From positions 1-15,754 of the forward strand of contig JAWWBG010000041.1 of NCBI GenBank assembly GCA_033721095.1: DNA of 15,754 nt, given 5' to 3'. The DNA is from JAWWBG01 sp033721095. GTDB taxonomy: Bacteria > Actinomycetota > Nitriliruptoria > Nitriliruptorales > Nitriliruptoraceae. Shown here piece after piece: positions 7,592 through 15,256 of this stretch. Both the position numbers and the translations under genes were made by a program. Numbering within the stretch: the first letter of the stretch is position 1; each line of letters starts with the position of its first letter. The notes beneath the pieces are model-generated. The model was not told where the DNA came from and did not search any database. It was given only the letters and a program-made list of their open reading frames with translations.

Positions 7592-8155
7592 TTGGACGAC
7601 TCCGTGTCGAACCCGGACCTTGCGCGTGCGGCCGCCATCGGACTGCTGCTCGCGTTCGTGGCCATGATCGCGGGCGCCACGATCTGGGCGACAGCAGGCG
7701 GCCAGGATGGCTCCACGCCGGGGACGGCGCGTCACGCATGGGAGCGCGGGCTCCTCATGGCCGCGATCGTCCTCACCGTGCTCGGGCTGCTGCTGCTGGC
7801 CTGGTCCCTGCGAGGCTCGCCCGGTTTCGGGCTCGTGTTGGCAGGGGCGACGGTCTCGGCGATTGCCGGCGCACTGGGGCTGGTCGAGGAGGCCAGCACG
7901 GTGTCGCCCTCCTTCGCGGCTGCCGGATGGGTACTGACGACCTACGTGTTCCTTGCCTTTGCCGGGCAGGGAATCGTGGGCTTCGGGCTCGTCCAGTTCG
8001 GGGGCCGGTTGACGGCCGCCGGCTGGATCCTTGTCGCCTGGAACATCGCATGGCCCCTGATCGTGTTGACCTTCTCCGGTGACGATCTCTACTACCCGGT
8101 CCTGCACCACTTCGTCCTGCCGGCCGTCTCGATTCCGCTGCTGACCGTCAACTGA
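7592..8155 (+). CDS. Small multi-spanning membrane protein, third gene of the two-component operon
   Basis: This protein of 187 residues has about six hydrophobic segments (AAAIGLLLAFVAMIAGATIW, LLMAAIVLTVLGLLLLAW, GLVLAGATVSAIAGALGL, VLTTYVFLAFAGQGIVGFGL, AAGWILVAWNIAWPLIVL and a C-terminal one). No known family is recognised. The start is TTG at 7592, supported by a near-perfect AGGAGGTGA ribosome binding site, 17 bases after the response regulator's stop. The first in-frame ATG would remove the first membrane segment. Being the third gene of the operon suggests an accessory or target of the sensor system, such as a helper for signal sensing (inference). It ends 71 bases before the convergent Old Yellow Enzyme gene. 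Confidence 0.8.
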   Translation: MDDSVSNPDLARAAAIGLLLAFVAMIAGATIWATAGGQDGSTPGTARHAWERGLLMAAIVLTVLGLLLLAWSLRGSPGFGLVLAGATVSAIAGALGLVEEASTVSPSFAAAGWVLTTYVFLAFAGQGIVGFGLVQFGGRLTAAGWILVAWNIAWPLIVLTFSGDDLYYPVLHHFVLPAVSIPLLTVN

Positions 8156-8170
8156 ACGATCAACACGCCG

Positions 8171-8188
8171 CGACCAACCACGACCAAC
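8171..8188. repeat. CGACCAAC short tandem pair in the convergent gap
   Basis: CGACCAAC occurs at 8171-8178 and 8181-8188, a 10-base period, in the 71-base gap between the converging membrane-protein and Old Yellow Enzyme genes. Nothing else is recognisable in this gap; no terminator hairpin is evident. The pair may have no function. Confidence 0.3.
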
Positions 8189-8226
8189 ACTGAGCGCCCG
8201 GCTCCCGACGACATCCGGCCCATCGA

Positions 8227-9435
8227 TCAGGCGGCCGGCACGCCGATGATCGGGAGGTCTCCGGGGCGGGGATCGACGAGCGGACAGCGGGTGCCGGTGT
8301 AGATGGTCGGCATGCATCGGTTGCAGTGGATGCAGCCTGACGCGGTGGCCGTCCCCATCTGCCACTGGTTGACCAGGTCAGGGTCGTGGAGCAGGGCGCG
8401 GCCCATGGCCACGAACGCGAACCCGTCCGCGATGGCCTCCTCGGCCGTGTCGAGTCGACTGATCCCGCCGAGGAGGATGACCGGCAGGTCGAGCTCGTCC
8501 CGGAACCGGGCGGCTGTGTCCTTGAAGAACGCCTCCTCGTAGGGGTACTCGCGGAGGAACTTCCGGGCGGCGAGCCGAAAGCCGAAACGGAGATACCAAG
8601 GCAGCGTGGCCCGAAATTCTCGGTAGGGAGCGGCGCCGCGGAACAGGAACATCGGGTTCATCAGCGACGAGCCCCCGGTCAGCTCGAGGGCATCGAGATG
8701 ACCGTCGACCTGGAGCATCCTCGCGAAGGCCAGGCTGTCGTCGACGGACAGGCCGCCTCGGATTCCGTCGGTCATGTTCAGCTTGGCCGTCACGGCGACC
8801 GACGTGCCGACCGCATCACGCACGGCCGCCACGATCTGGCGCGGGAACCGCGCACGATTCTCGAGGACGCCGCCCCAGCGATCCTTCCGCCGGTTCAGCA
8901 ATGGGCTGAGGAACGCGCTGAGCAGATAGTTGTGGCCGAGATGGATCTCGAGCGCGTCAAAGCCGGACTCGACGGCGACGCGCGCGCCCTGCCGATAGTC
9001 GGCCGTGATGCGCTCCAGGTCTTCCTCTGTTGCCGCCCGCGAGAACCGCAGACCGAGCGGGCTGAACATCCGCGTGGGCGTCACCGACTTCGCACGGTTG
9101 GAGGCGGCGTTGGCCACCGGGCCGGCGTGCCCGATCTGGGCGGCGGCCAGCGCCCCTTCCTCGTGGATCGCATCCGTGACCCGTCGCAACCCTGCGATTG
9201 CTTCCGGGCGCAGCAGCACGTTCGCCGAATCCGTCCGGCCCTCCGGGGCGACGGCCAGGTAGGCGACGGTGGACATCCCCACTCCCCCGGCCGCAATCTG
9301 GCGGTGGAAGTCGGCCAGCGCGGGCAGCGCCAATCCGTCGCGACTGCGGCCCTCGAACGTCGCCGCCTTGATCACCCGATTGCGCAGGGTCAACGGTCCC
9401 AGCGAGGCCTCCTCGAAGAGCTGGAGCATGCGCAC
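8227..9435 (-). CDS. Old Yellow Enzyme-family NADH:flavin oxidoreductase with Fe-S-type cysteine motif
   Basis: This 402-residue FMN TIM-barrel protein is related to OYE and 2,4-dienoyl-CoA reductase. Markers in order are LFEEASLGPLTLRNRVIKAA, AAQIGHAG (His103), the active-site stretch EIHLGHNYLLSAFLSPLLNR (His165 and His168), then RKDRWGG, and the phosphate-binding GGISRLDTAEEAI. The C-terminus has CIHCNRC and a fourth Cys after nine residues (Cys368, 371, 374, 384), like the 4Fe-4S ligands of 2,4-dienoyl-CoA reductase and trimethylamine dehydrogenase. It ends at 402 with no C-terminal FAD/NAD(P) domain, so electrons would have to come from NAD(P)H directly or a partner. Substrate unknown, probably an activated alkene. 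The start is GTG 9435 or ATG 9429, and neither has a good ribosome binding site. It is divergent from the SARP-type regulator. Confidence 0.88.
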   Translation of the reverse strand: MRMLQLFEEASLGPLTLRNRVIKAATFEGRSRDGLALPALADFHRQIAAGGVGMSTVAYLAVAPEGRTDSANVLLRPEAIAGLRRVTDAIHEEGALAAAQIGHAGPVANAASNRAKSVTPTRMFSPLGLRFSRAATEEDLERITADYRQGARVAVESGFDALEIHLGHNYLLSAFLSPLLNRRKDRWGGVLENRARFPRQIVAAVRDAVGTSVAVTAKLNMTDGIRGGLSVDDSLAFARMLQVDGHLDALELTGGSSLMNPMFLFRGAAPYREFRATLPWYLRFGFRLAARKFLREYPYEEAFFKDTAARFRDELDLPVILLGGISRLDTAEEAIADGFAFVAMGRALLHDPDLVNQWQMGTATASGCIHCNRCMPTIYTGTRCPLVDPRPGDLPIIGVPAA

Positions 9436-9574
9436 GCCGTTGTCCGGTACTGCTCACCGAGACTATGCGGGCGCCGTGACGGCGACGGGCTCGTGGAGAC
9501 CTCGGCCAGCCGCCATCCCCGTGAGGAGACACATAGCCTCAACGTCGGCCAAGAGCCTCAGGGGGAGCCACGGC

Positions 9575-11842
9575 GTGAGCGAGACAGCCGTTCGCTTTGG
9601 GGTACTTGGCCCCCTTGGCATCAGACTTGATGGCGAGGAGGTGGGGGTCAGGGGGAAGCGCCGCGTCGCCCTGCTCTGTCGACTGCTCCTTGATGCGAAC
9701 ACCGTGGTCGGAACGGACGCGCTTGTCGATGCTCTCTGGGGCGGCAAGCCTCCAGCTGGTGCGCAGAACACGCTGCAAAGCCACGTCTCCAAGCTGCGCG
9801 CGCTGATCGGCGGGGAGCGACTGCAGCACCGAGCCGGCGGGTACGCACTGTCCATCGATGACGATCACGTCGACGCTCTGCAGTTCGAGGCAGAGGTCGG
9901 AGCGGCCCGACTCGCCATGCGTGGCGATGATCCCGCCAGGGCTCTGGAACTTGTTCGGCAGGCACTCCGGCGGTGGAGGGGTGCGGCGTACGCCGACGTC
10001 GCCGACCGACCTTGGGCGTCGCTGGAGATCGCCCGTCTCAACGAGTTGCGGGCATCCGCAATCGAGCTGGAGATCGAGGCGCTCGTACATGACGGTGCCC
10101 TCGACGAGGCGATCGCGGCCGCCGAAGCCGCCGTGCACGACGAGCCACTCCGTGAGCAACGGTGGGCAAACCTGATGATCGCGCTCGCCCGACGCGGCCG
10201 CCAAGCCGAAGCGTTGGCCGCCTACGGCCGACTTCGCGCCCACCTCGCCGACGAGCTCGGGATCGACCCGTCTCCATCCCTGCGCAATCTCGAGGCAGGC
10301 ATCCTGCAGCAGCGCCCGGACCTTGCTCCCGACGGCCCGCACGGAACATCGGCGGTGGCACCAGCAGCAACATCGTTGGCGCCGCCGCAGATGCTGCCAG
10401 CCCAGGCCGACAAGGGAAGGAGGGAAGCCCTGCTCGCGGCAGCACGGACATCCTTTGGGCACCACGACTTCCCGGAGGCGACTGCGCGTTTCGCACAGGC
10501 CGCCGCCGAAGGGAAGATGGACCTCGATGACCTCGAGGCCTTCGCGGATGCCGCGATGTACTGCGGTGAGCACGACACGTCGATCGATGCCCGCCAGCAG
10601 GCCTTCACGCGGGCTCTCCGCGACGGTGACCATGGCAGAGCGGCACAGAATGCAATTTGGCTCGTGATCAACCACGTGGTGCGGCTCCGCATGACCGTCG
10701 CCGCCGGCTGGTTTCACCGGGCCCGGCGGTTGCTCGCCGAGACCCCCGACTCCGTCGAACAGGGCTACCTCGCCATGATCGAGGTCCTGTTCGCGCTGGC
10801 AACAGGAGACCTCGAAGCCGGCTTGACGGCCGCACGCTCCACGTTCGAACAAGGCGACAGGTTCGCAGACCCCGACCTCGAGGCGATGGGGCTGATGTTG
10901 GAGGGCGTCGTGCTCATGCGACTCGGCAACAGCGATGCCGGCGCCGCGCGGCTCGACGAGGCGATGGCAATGGCCTCCAGCGGCGGATTGGGACCATTCG
11001 CAACCGGGCTCATCTACTGCCGCACGATGTCGGCCTGCATCGATGTCGGCGACTATCGACGGGCCACTGACTGGCTGGACGCGCTGACCCCTGACGTCGA
11101 GGGCATCGCCATGGAAGGCTTTCCGGGCGACTGTCGCACACATCGGGCGCGGCTCCTGTTGATCAGGGGCTCCTGGGACGAAGCCGAATCCGAGGCCCGG
11201 CACGCCTGCGTCGAGTGCGAGGCGTTCGACCTGCTGCACATCGGTCAGGCAACGCGAGACCTTGGCCTGCTGCTTCTCCGGCGCGGCCAGCTCGACGAGG
11301 CAGCGGCATCGTTTGACCGGGCGCGGTCACTCGGCGTCCCACCAGAGCCGGGCTGGTCGCTGCTGCGGCTCGAGCGAGGCGAAACGACTCCTGCATTCGA
11401 ATCCCTGAGCGCTGCCTTGTCCGGGACGGTCGAGCCCTTGGCGCGCACCCAGTTGCTGCCTGCCCTCGTCGAGATCGCGCTGGCCGCAGGCGAGTTCGAC
11501 GAGGCCCGGAGGGCGCAGCGCGAGCTCGAGGAGCATGCGGAGCGCTTTGCCACGCCGGCGCACCTGGCAGCGGCAGCGACGGGCCGCGCGCGCCTGGCCG
11601 GCGCCGTTGCAGACGAGAATCTGATCGCCCGCTGGCGGGATGCCGTGGGACTCTGGCGTGACGTCGGCGCCCCCTACGAGCACGCGACCGCGCTGCTCGG
11701 CCTGGCCCAGGCCCTGGCCGCGTCTGGCGACGGGGGTGCAGCCATTGCCACGGCCGAGCAGGCTGCAGCCGGATTCGAGGCGCTCGGCGCCAAGCCGGCG
11801 CGGGACCGCGCAACGGCCCTGATCGAGGCCACTCACGACTGA
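9575..11842 (+). CDS. SARP/BTAD-type transcriptional regulator with TPR-like C-terminal half
   Basis: This 755-residue regulator starts at GTG 9575, with GGGGGAG 7 bases upstream. The frame is open to an ATG at 9269, but that extension lies over the divergent oxidoreductase gene and is not family-like. Residues 1-95 are an OmpR-type winged helix (VRFGVLGPLGIRLDG; TLQSHVSKLRALIGG; HRAGGYAL). Residues ~97-245 are the BTAD domain (ALQFEAEVGAARLAMRGDDP; DEPLREQRWANLMIALARRG; LGIDPSPSLRNLE). After a linker, residues ~285-755 are helical TPR-like repeats. There is no P-loop or NB-ARC ATPase, unlike AfsR-type proteins. SARPs activate transcription from direct repeats at promoters. The five 11-base repeats just after this gene suggest it activates the surface protein gene downstream (inference). 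Confidence 0.9.
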   Translation: MSETAVRFGVLGPLGIRLDGEEVGVRGKRRVALLCRLLLDANTVVGTDALVDALWGGKPPAGAQNTLQSHVSKLRALIGGERLQHRAGGYALSIDDDHVDALQFEAEVGAARLAMRGDDPARALELVRQALRRWRGAAYADVADRPWASLEIARLNELRASAIELEIEALVHDGALDEAIAAAEAAVHDEPLREQRWANLMIALARRGRQAEALAAYGRLRAHLADELGIDPSPSLRNLEAGILQQRPDLAPDGPHGTSAVAPAATSLAPPQMLPAQADKGRREALLAAARTSFGHHDFPEATARFAQAAAEGKMDLDDLEAFADAAMYCGEHDTSIDARQQAFTRALRDGDHGRAAQNAIWLVINHVVRLRMTVAAGWFHRARRLLAETPDSVEQGYLAMIEVLFALATGDLEAGLTAARSTFEQGDRFADPDLEAMGLMLEGVVLMRLGNSDAGAARLDEAMAMASSGGLGPFATGLIYCRTMSACIDVGDYRRATDWLDALTPDVEGIAMEGFPGDCRTHRARLLLIRGSWDEAESEARHACVECEAFDLLHIGQATRDLGLLLLRRGQLDEAAASFDRARSLGVPPEPGWSLLRLERGETTPAFESLSAALSGTVEPLARTQLLPALVEIALAAGEFDEARRAQRELEEHAERFATPAHLAAAATGRARLAGAVADENLIARWRDAVGLWRDVGAPYEHATALLGLAQALAASGDGGAAIATAEQAAAGFEALGAKPARDRATALIEATHD

Positions 11843-11898
11843 CCGGGCGATCCCCCTTTTCCCGGGCAGCCAGCATTCACCACCCCGTGGCACGGACC

Positions 11899-11953
11899 TT
11901 CCAGTGGCGTTCCAGCCAGCTTCCAGCAGCGCGCCAGCACGCGCCCAGCAGTG
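11899..11953 (+). repeat. Five direct repeats with exact 11-base period (CCAG core), candidate SARP operator
   Basis: Units start at 11899, 11910, 11921, 11932 and 11943. The first three begin TTCCAG, the fourth CGCCAG and the fifth GCCCAG, so CCAG is conserved at the same place in all five and the heptamer consensus is TTCCAGC. An 11-base step puts every copy on one DNA face. This matches known operators of OmpR-type SARPs such as ActII-ORF4 and DnrI: heptamer direct repeats at 11-base steps, the last about 8 bases from the -10. GAGGAT at 11956-11961 is a plausible, imperfect -10. The arrays lie between the SARP-type gene and the PKD surface-protein gene. The repeats are seen directly; the binding protein is inferred. 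Confidence 0.7.
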
Positions 11954-11955
11954 CC

Positions 11956-11961
11956 GAGGAT
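11956..11961 (+). promoter_or_regulatory. Possible -10 element of the PKD surface-protein gene
   Basis: GAGGAT resembles the actinobacterial -10 form TAGGAT with one mismatch at the first base. It sits 7 bases after the last CCAG core and would start transcription near 11968, about 43 bases before the preferred ATG at 12011. No -35 box is present, the usual case for activator-dependent SARP promoters. Confidence 0.35.
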
Positions 11962-12010
11962 CCTGTCTTCCCACAGGGCAACAGGTGTTGCAGGGCGGAA
12001 CGGGAGAACG

Positions 12011-15000
12011 ATGCCAGCCGATCGATTTGCAAGGGGATGGCGCCGCCAAGTTGTGCTCACGATGGTCCTGACGATGTCAGCGTTCGCAATCGTTGTCGCG
12101 GAAGGCCGTCCGGCTGGGGCCGACACCGTGCAGATCTTCAAGGTGCCCGGCGCATCCGAGCAGCTGCGTGACGGCATGGAGTGGTTGGAAGCCGACGCAC
12201 GGAACACCCTCTCGAAGGTGCATCGGCTCGAGGTCGGGAACGCCCAGCAACGATCGATGCACGAGGACCGCCTCAACAGCTGGAGCCGCGCCGAGCTCCG
12301 CGCCGCGATGTTCTCCAGGCTGGCCGAGATCCTCCGCAAGCCCGCCCGAGAGCGCGATGCGAAGGAGACCGCACTGCACGACTGGATGCAGGTCCAGGCG
12401 CGCGACCTGCGCCTGTCGGCGGCCCAGCATGCGCGAGCCGAATACTCGTCGTGGGAAGCCGACCACTGCTACTGGCCCCCGGCGGCGTTCGACGACTACG
12501 ACCCCGGCGATGCGTGCTTCGCCGGACGACTCGACGACTTGTTCACGGATCCGCGGCCGCCGACTGCGGAGCAGTTTGCGGCCTACGGCTCCTACATGGC
12601 CCTAGCCGAGAGCCCTGTGGCCCTCGATCCGCAGGCAACCGCGCTCGTCCGAGACACCGCCGACGGCGTGGCGCTGCTCGGCGGACTGGCCGGCGCCACG
12701 CTGGCCGGTGGACTCTCCGCCGCCGCTCTCTCCACGATGTCAGGTGCGGCCACTGCCGTCGCCGGCGCCATCTTTCCCTACGCGGCCACAACCTCTGTCG
12801 GCACCGCGATCGGAATGGCGGCAGGGGCGGTCGCATTCGTCATCGCCGTCGCGGTCGTTGCCATCGTCGTGAGCGTCATCCAGGGCATCGCCGTGTTCGA
12901 GGACGCCGAGATCCCCGGCGAGCTGGACGCAGCAGTCGAGCGCGCTCGCCAGCTCCCCGACCTCGCCGATCTCCTCGACACCGACGAAGGGACCCAGCAA
13001 CTGTTCTGGATCTTCCTCGGCAACACCCTCCCCGACCAGCTGGTTGGCGGCGACGGCATCGTCGGACTCTCCGGAGGAGGCGGGCTCGGAATCGGAAATG
13101 GGCCGACGAACCCGCTGACCGCACCGACACTCCCCGGTGACACGCCCTTCGACCTTCGCGCTGCCGGGGCCACGATCGGCGAGCGCGTCACCGAGCTCGC
13201 ACTGACGTCCTGGGACAGCGTGGGCTCCGTCAAGGCTGGGATGAACGAGGGCTGGTTTCTCATCGACCACGGCAACGATCGACGGGAACTGTCGCTGAGC
13301 CTCGACTATCTCGACTGGGAGGGTGACCGCTGGACGGCGTGGGTTTCCGACGACGTGTTCATCCACGTCCGCGACAGCGAGGACCGACCTTCGGACCCGA
13401 CCTGCGAGGACGAGGACAATTGCCACGTCAGCCACGCCATTGAGTTCACGGCCGCCGACGGCTCTCAGAGGCTGGCGAAGCTGGACATCAATCATGCGCC
13501 GATCTTCAAGCCGACGGTCAACGGGACCCCGGTCGAGGGGGGCGAGCTGCTCTTCCGCGCGAACGCCATCGATGTCGACGGCGACGACCTCACCGTCACG
13601 TGGGAATTCGAGGTCTCGTGCGGGGAGCTCACCGACTCCCCCCACTGCCAGCCGTCGGTCCCTTCGGACCACACTCGATTCGAGCCTGCGTTGCATGGGC
13701 CCAACGTCCGCCACGCCTTCGCCGACGATGGCGTTCATCGCGTCCGTTTGACCGCGACAGACGATCTCGGCAAGTCCCGGACCACGATGCTTCAGGTGGT
13801 CGTCGCGAACGCCATCCCCGAGATCCGCCCTGACGCGCCAGTGCCCGTCGACGAGGGCCAACCCCTGCGCTTGACCGGCCGCATCCTCGACCCGGGCGAG
13901 GAGCCCGTGATCCTGACGATCGACTGGGGCGACGGGACAACGGATCGACTGGTCCCCGACGTCTCCTATCGAAACGAGGACGGGACATTGATCGTGCCGC
14001 CGCCATGCGCCCTCGGCCAAGCATGTCCGCGGCTGCAACTGGCCGACGGTGGATTCACGTTCGACCTGGACCACACCTACCTCGACGACACCGAGTCAGG
14101 CGAGCCGTTCCAGATTTCCCTGACCGCGTCCGACGACGGCCCCAAGACCGCCGTGGTCACGCTCTTCGCCCCGATCGACAATGTCGCGCCCAGCGCTGTC
14201 CTGACGTTGCAGCCCTCGACACTCAACGAGGGGGACGTCGTGACCCTCACCGGCGAGATCCAGGACGCTGGCGTCAGGGACACGGTCACGGTGGCCATCC
14301 CTTCCCTGGGCGTGTCCATTGGGGTTCCGGCGGCCGAGGAGGTCTGCGAGGAGCCGACGTCACCGATCGCGCTCCCCGAGTGCCATTGGAAGACGGAACC
14401 TCTTGACGCATCGTTCGTCATCCCGGACGACGGAGGCGCTGGCGAGCCGCTTGTCGTCGAAATCCTCGTGACGGACGACGACGGGGGGACATTCGAGGAC
14501 GTCCAGTCTCTCGGCGTTGCCAACGTCGCGCCGGCAGTGTCACTCGAGACCATGAGCACGGTCGATGGCGACGCCCAAATTCAGATCGACGTCGTCGATC
14601 CGGGAGCCGACGCGATTCTTGTGGAGGTGGACTGGGGCGACGGCGACGCCGAGCTGATTCCGATGCGCACCGAGCGTGAAGTCGTTGCCCGGCACACGTA
14701 CACGGCAAGCGGGGTCCACACGATTGGCGTGCTCGCGGTTGACGACGACGGCGGCATCGGCCGCGCCGAGGTCGACCTCACGGTTCACGTCCCGACTCGG
14801 CTGCCAGGCGACCTCGATGATCGGCCCACCTCGAGTCCGAATGCGCCGATCGCAACGGATGCAGCCCCCTTGACGATCCCCTCTGGGCCGTCCGTTGACG
14901 CGGGCACACCCGTCGCGACGGCCCCGCTCGCTCCCTCGATCCCTGCGCCGTCTGCGCCGCCGGCGTCGCTGCACGACGCGACAGGACCGCTGCCGAACGA

Positions 15001-15220
15001 ATCGGACGAAGACCGGCACAGCGCAGCGACTTCCGGGGGAGCGGCGATCCAAGGGAGCCATGAGGAGCCGCGCCAGTCCATCGATCCTGACGGTTCCCTC
15101 TCGCAGGATCAGCCACCACCCTTCTCGGGCCCGTCGGGCTCCTCGGGACCGCGGATCCTCGGGGCGTCTCTGCTGCTCGCGTTCGGTGCCCTCATCCTCC
15201 GGCGCCTCCGCAGGCCATGA
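12011..15220 (+). CDS. Large secreted PKD-domain surface protein with C-terminal membrane anchor
   Basis: This protein of 1069 residues starts at ATG 12011, with GGGAG just upstream. The signal peptide is GWRRQVVLTMVLTMSAFAIV then VAEGRPAGA (cleavage about residue 37). Next come a charged helical domain (38-215), a long Gly/Ala-rich hydrophobic stretch (about 220-297), a linker with a beta-rich region (300-490), and four PKD/cadherin-like domains (about 494-599, 600-723, 724-837, 838-925). Two PKD domains have the DWGDG signature (from 638 and 874) and several have DDDGG-type acidic loops suited to calcium. A Pro/Ser/Ala-rich stalk (926-1045) precedes a membrane helix, ILGASLLLAFGALIL, and a basic tail RRLRRP. 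It has ten cysteines in five close pairs. The layout fits a cell-surface adhesin or envelope protein; its binding partner is unknown. An alternative GTG at 11951 would lie upstream of the likely transcription start. Confidence 0.85.
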   Translation: MPADRFARGWRRQVVLTMVLTMSAFAIVVAEGRPAGADTVQIFKVPGASEQLRDGMEWLEADARNTLSKVHRLEVGNAQQRSMHEDRLNSWSRAELRAAMFSRLAEILRKPARERDAKETALHDWMQVQARDLRLSAAQHARAEYSSWEADHCYWPPAAFDDYDPGDACFAGRLDDLFTDPRPPTAEQFAAYGSYMALAESPVALDPQATALVRDTADGVALLGGLAGATLAGGLSAAALSTMSGAATAVAGAIFPYAATTSVGTAIGMAAGAVAFVIAVAVVAIVVSVIQGIAVFEDAEIPGELDAAVERARQLPDLADLLDTDEGTQQLFWIFLGNTLPDQLVGGDGIVGLSGGGGLGIGNGPTNPLTAPTLPGDTPFDLRAAGATIGERVTELALTSWDSVGSVKAGMNEGWFLIDHGNDRRELSLSLDYLDWEGDRWTAWVSDDVFIHVRDSEDRPSDPTCEDEDNCHVSHAIEFTAADGSQRLAKLDINHAPIFKPTVNGTPVEGGELLFRANAIDVDGDDLTVTWEFEVSCGELTDSPHCQPSVPSDHTRFEPALHGPNVRHAFADDGVHRVRLTATDDLGKSRTTMLQVVVANAIPEIRPDAPVPVDEGQPLRLTGRILDPGEEPVILTIDWGDGTTDRLVPDVSYRNEDGTLIVPPPCALGQACPRLQLADGGFTFDLDHTYLDDTESGEPFQISLTASDDGPKTAVVTLFAPIDNVAPSAVLTLQPSTLNEGDVVTLTGEIQDAGVRDTVTVAIPSLGVSIGVPAAEEVCEEPTSPIALPECHWKTEPLDASFVIPDDGGAGEPLVVEILVTDDDGGTFEDVQSLGVANVAPAVSLETMSTVDGDAQIQIDVVDPGADAILVEVDWGDGDAELIPMRTEREVVARHTYTASGVHTIGVLAVDDDGGIGRAEVDLTVHVPTRLPGDLDDRPTSSPNAPIATDAAPLTIPSGPSVDAGTPVATAPLAPSIPAPSAPPASLHDATGPLPNESDEDRHSAATSGGAAIQGSHEEPRQSIDPDGSLSQDQPPPFSGPSGSSGPRILGASLLLAFGALILRRLRRP

Positions 15221-15239
15221 TCTGCGGAGCCGTCGCAGG
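15221..15239. terminator. Small hairpin after the surface-protein gene, possible terminator
   Basis: CTGCG (15222-15226) and CGCAG (15234-15238) form a 5-bp stem, extendable by one T-G pair, with a 7-base loop directly after the stop codon. It lies in the 36-base gap between this gene and the convergent membrane-protein gene. There is no T run, so it is weak as a terminator. Confidence 0.22.
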
Positions 15240-15256
15240 GCGCACGTGCACGACAG

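Noticed and set aside
9502..9551. TCGGCCA at 9502 and 9545 in the divergent control region of the SARP-type gene
   Set aside because: The offset is 43 bases, not a multiple of 11, and there are only two copies, so it does not match the downstream array.
9269..9574. Upstream ATG extension of the SARP-type gene by 102 codons
   Set aside because: The extension overlaps the start of the divergent oxidoreductase gene and is not like the family; GTG 9575 has a good ribosome binding site and begins just before the conserved winged helix.
9539..11239. Long open frame on the minus strand opposite the SARP-type gene (566 codons)
   Set aside because: Its translation has no family motif, and its composition is that of an antisense shadow in GC-rich DNA. 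The plus-strand SARP/BTAD reading is strongly family-like.
11843..11865. CCGGG/CCCGG inverted repeat after the SARP-type gene
   Set aside because: Five-bp stem with a 13-base loop and no T run after it; too weak to call a terminator.
12740..14074. 444-codon minus-strand frame opposite the PKD gene
   Set aside because: Antisense shadow of an Asp/Val/Gly-rich coding sequence; no motif and no ribosome binding site evidence.
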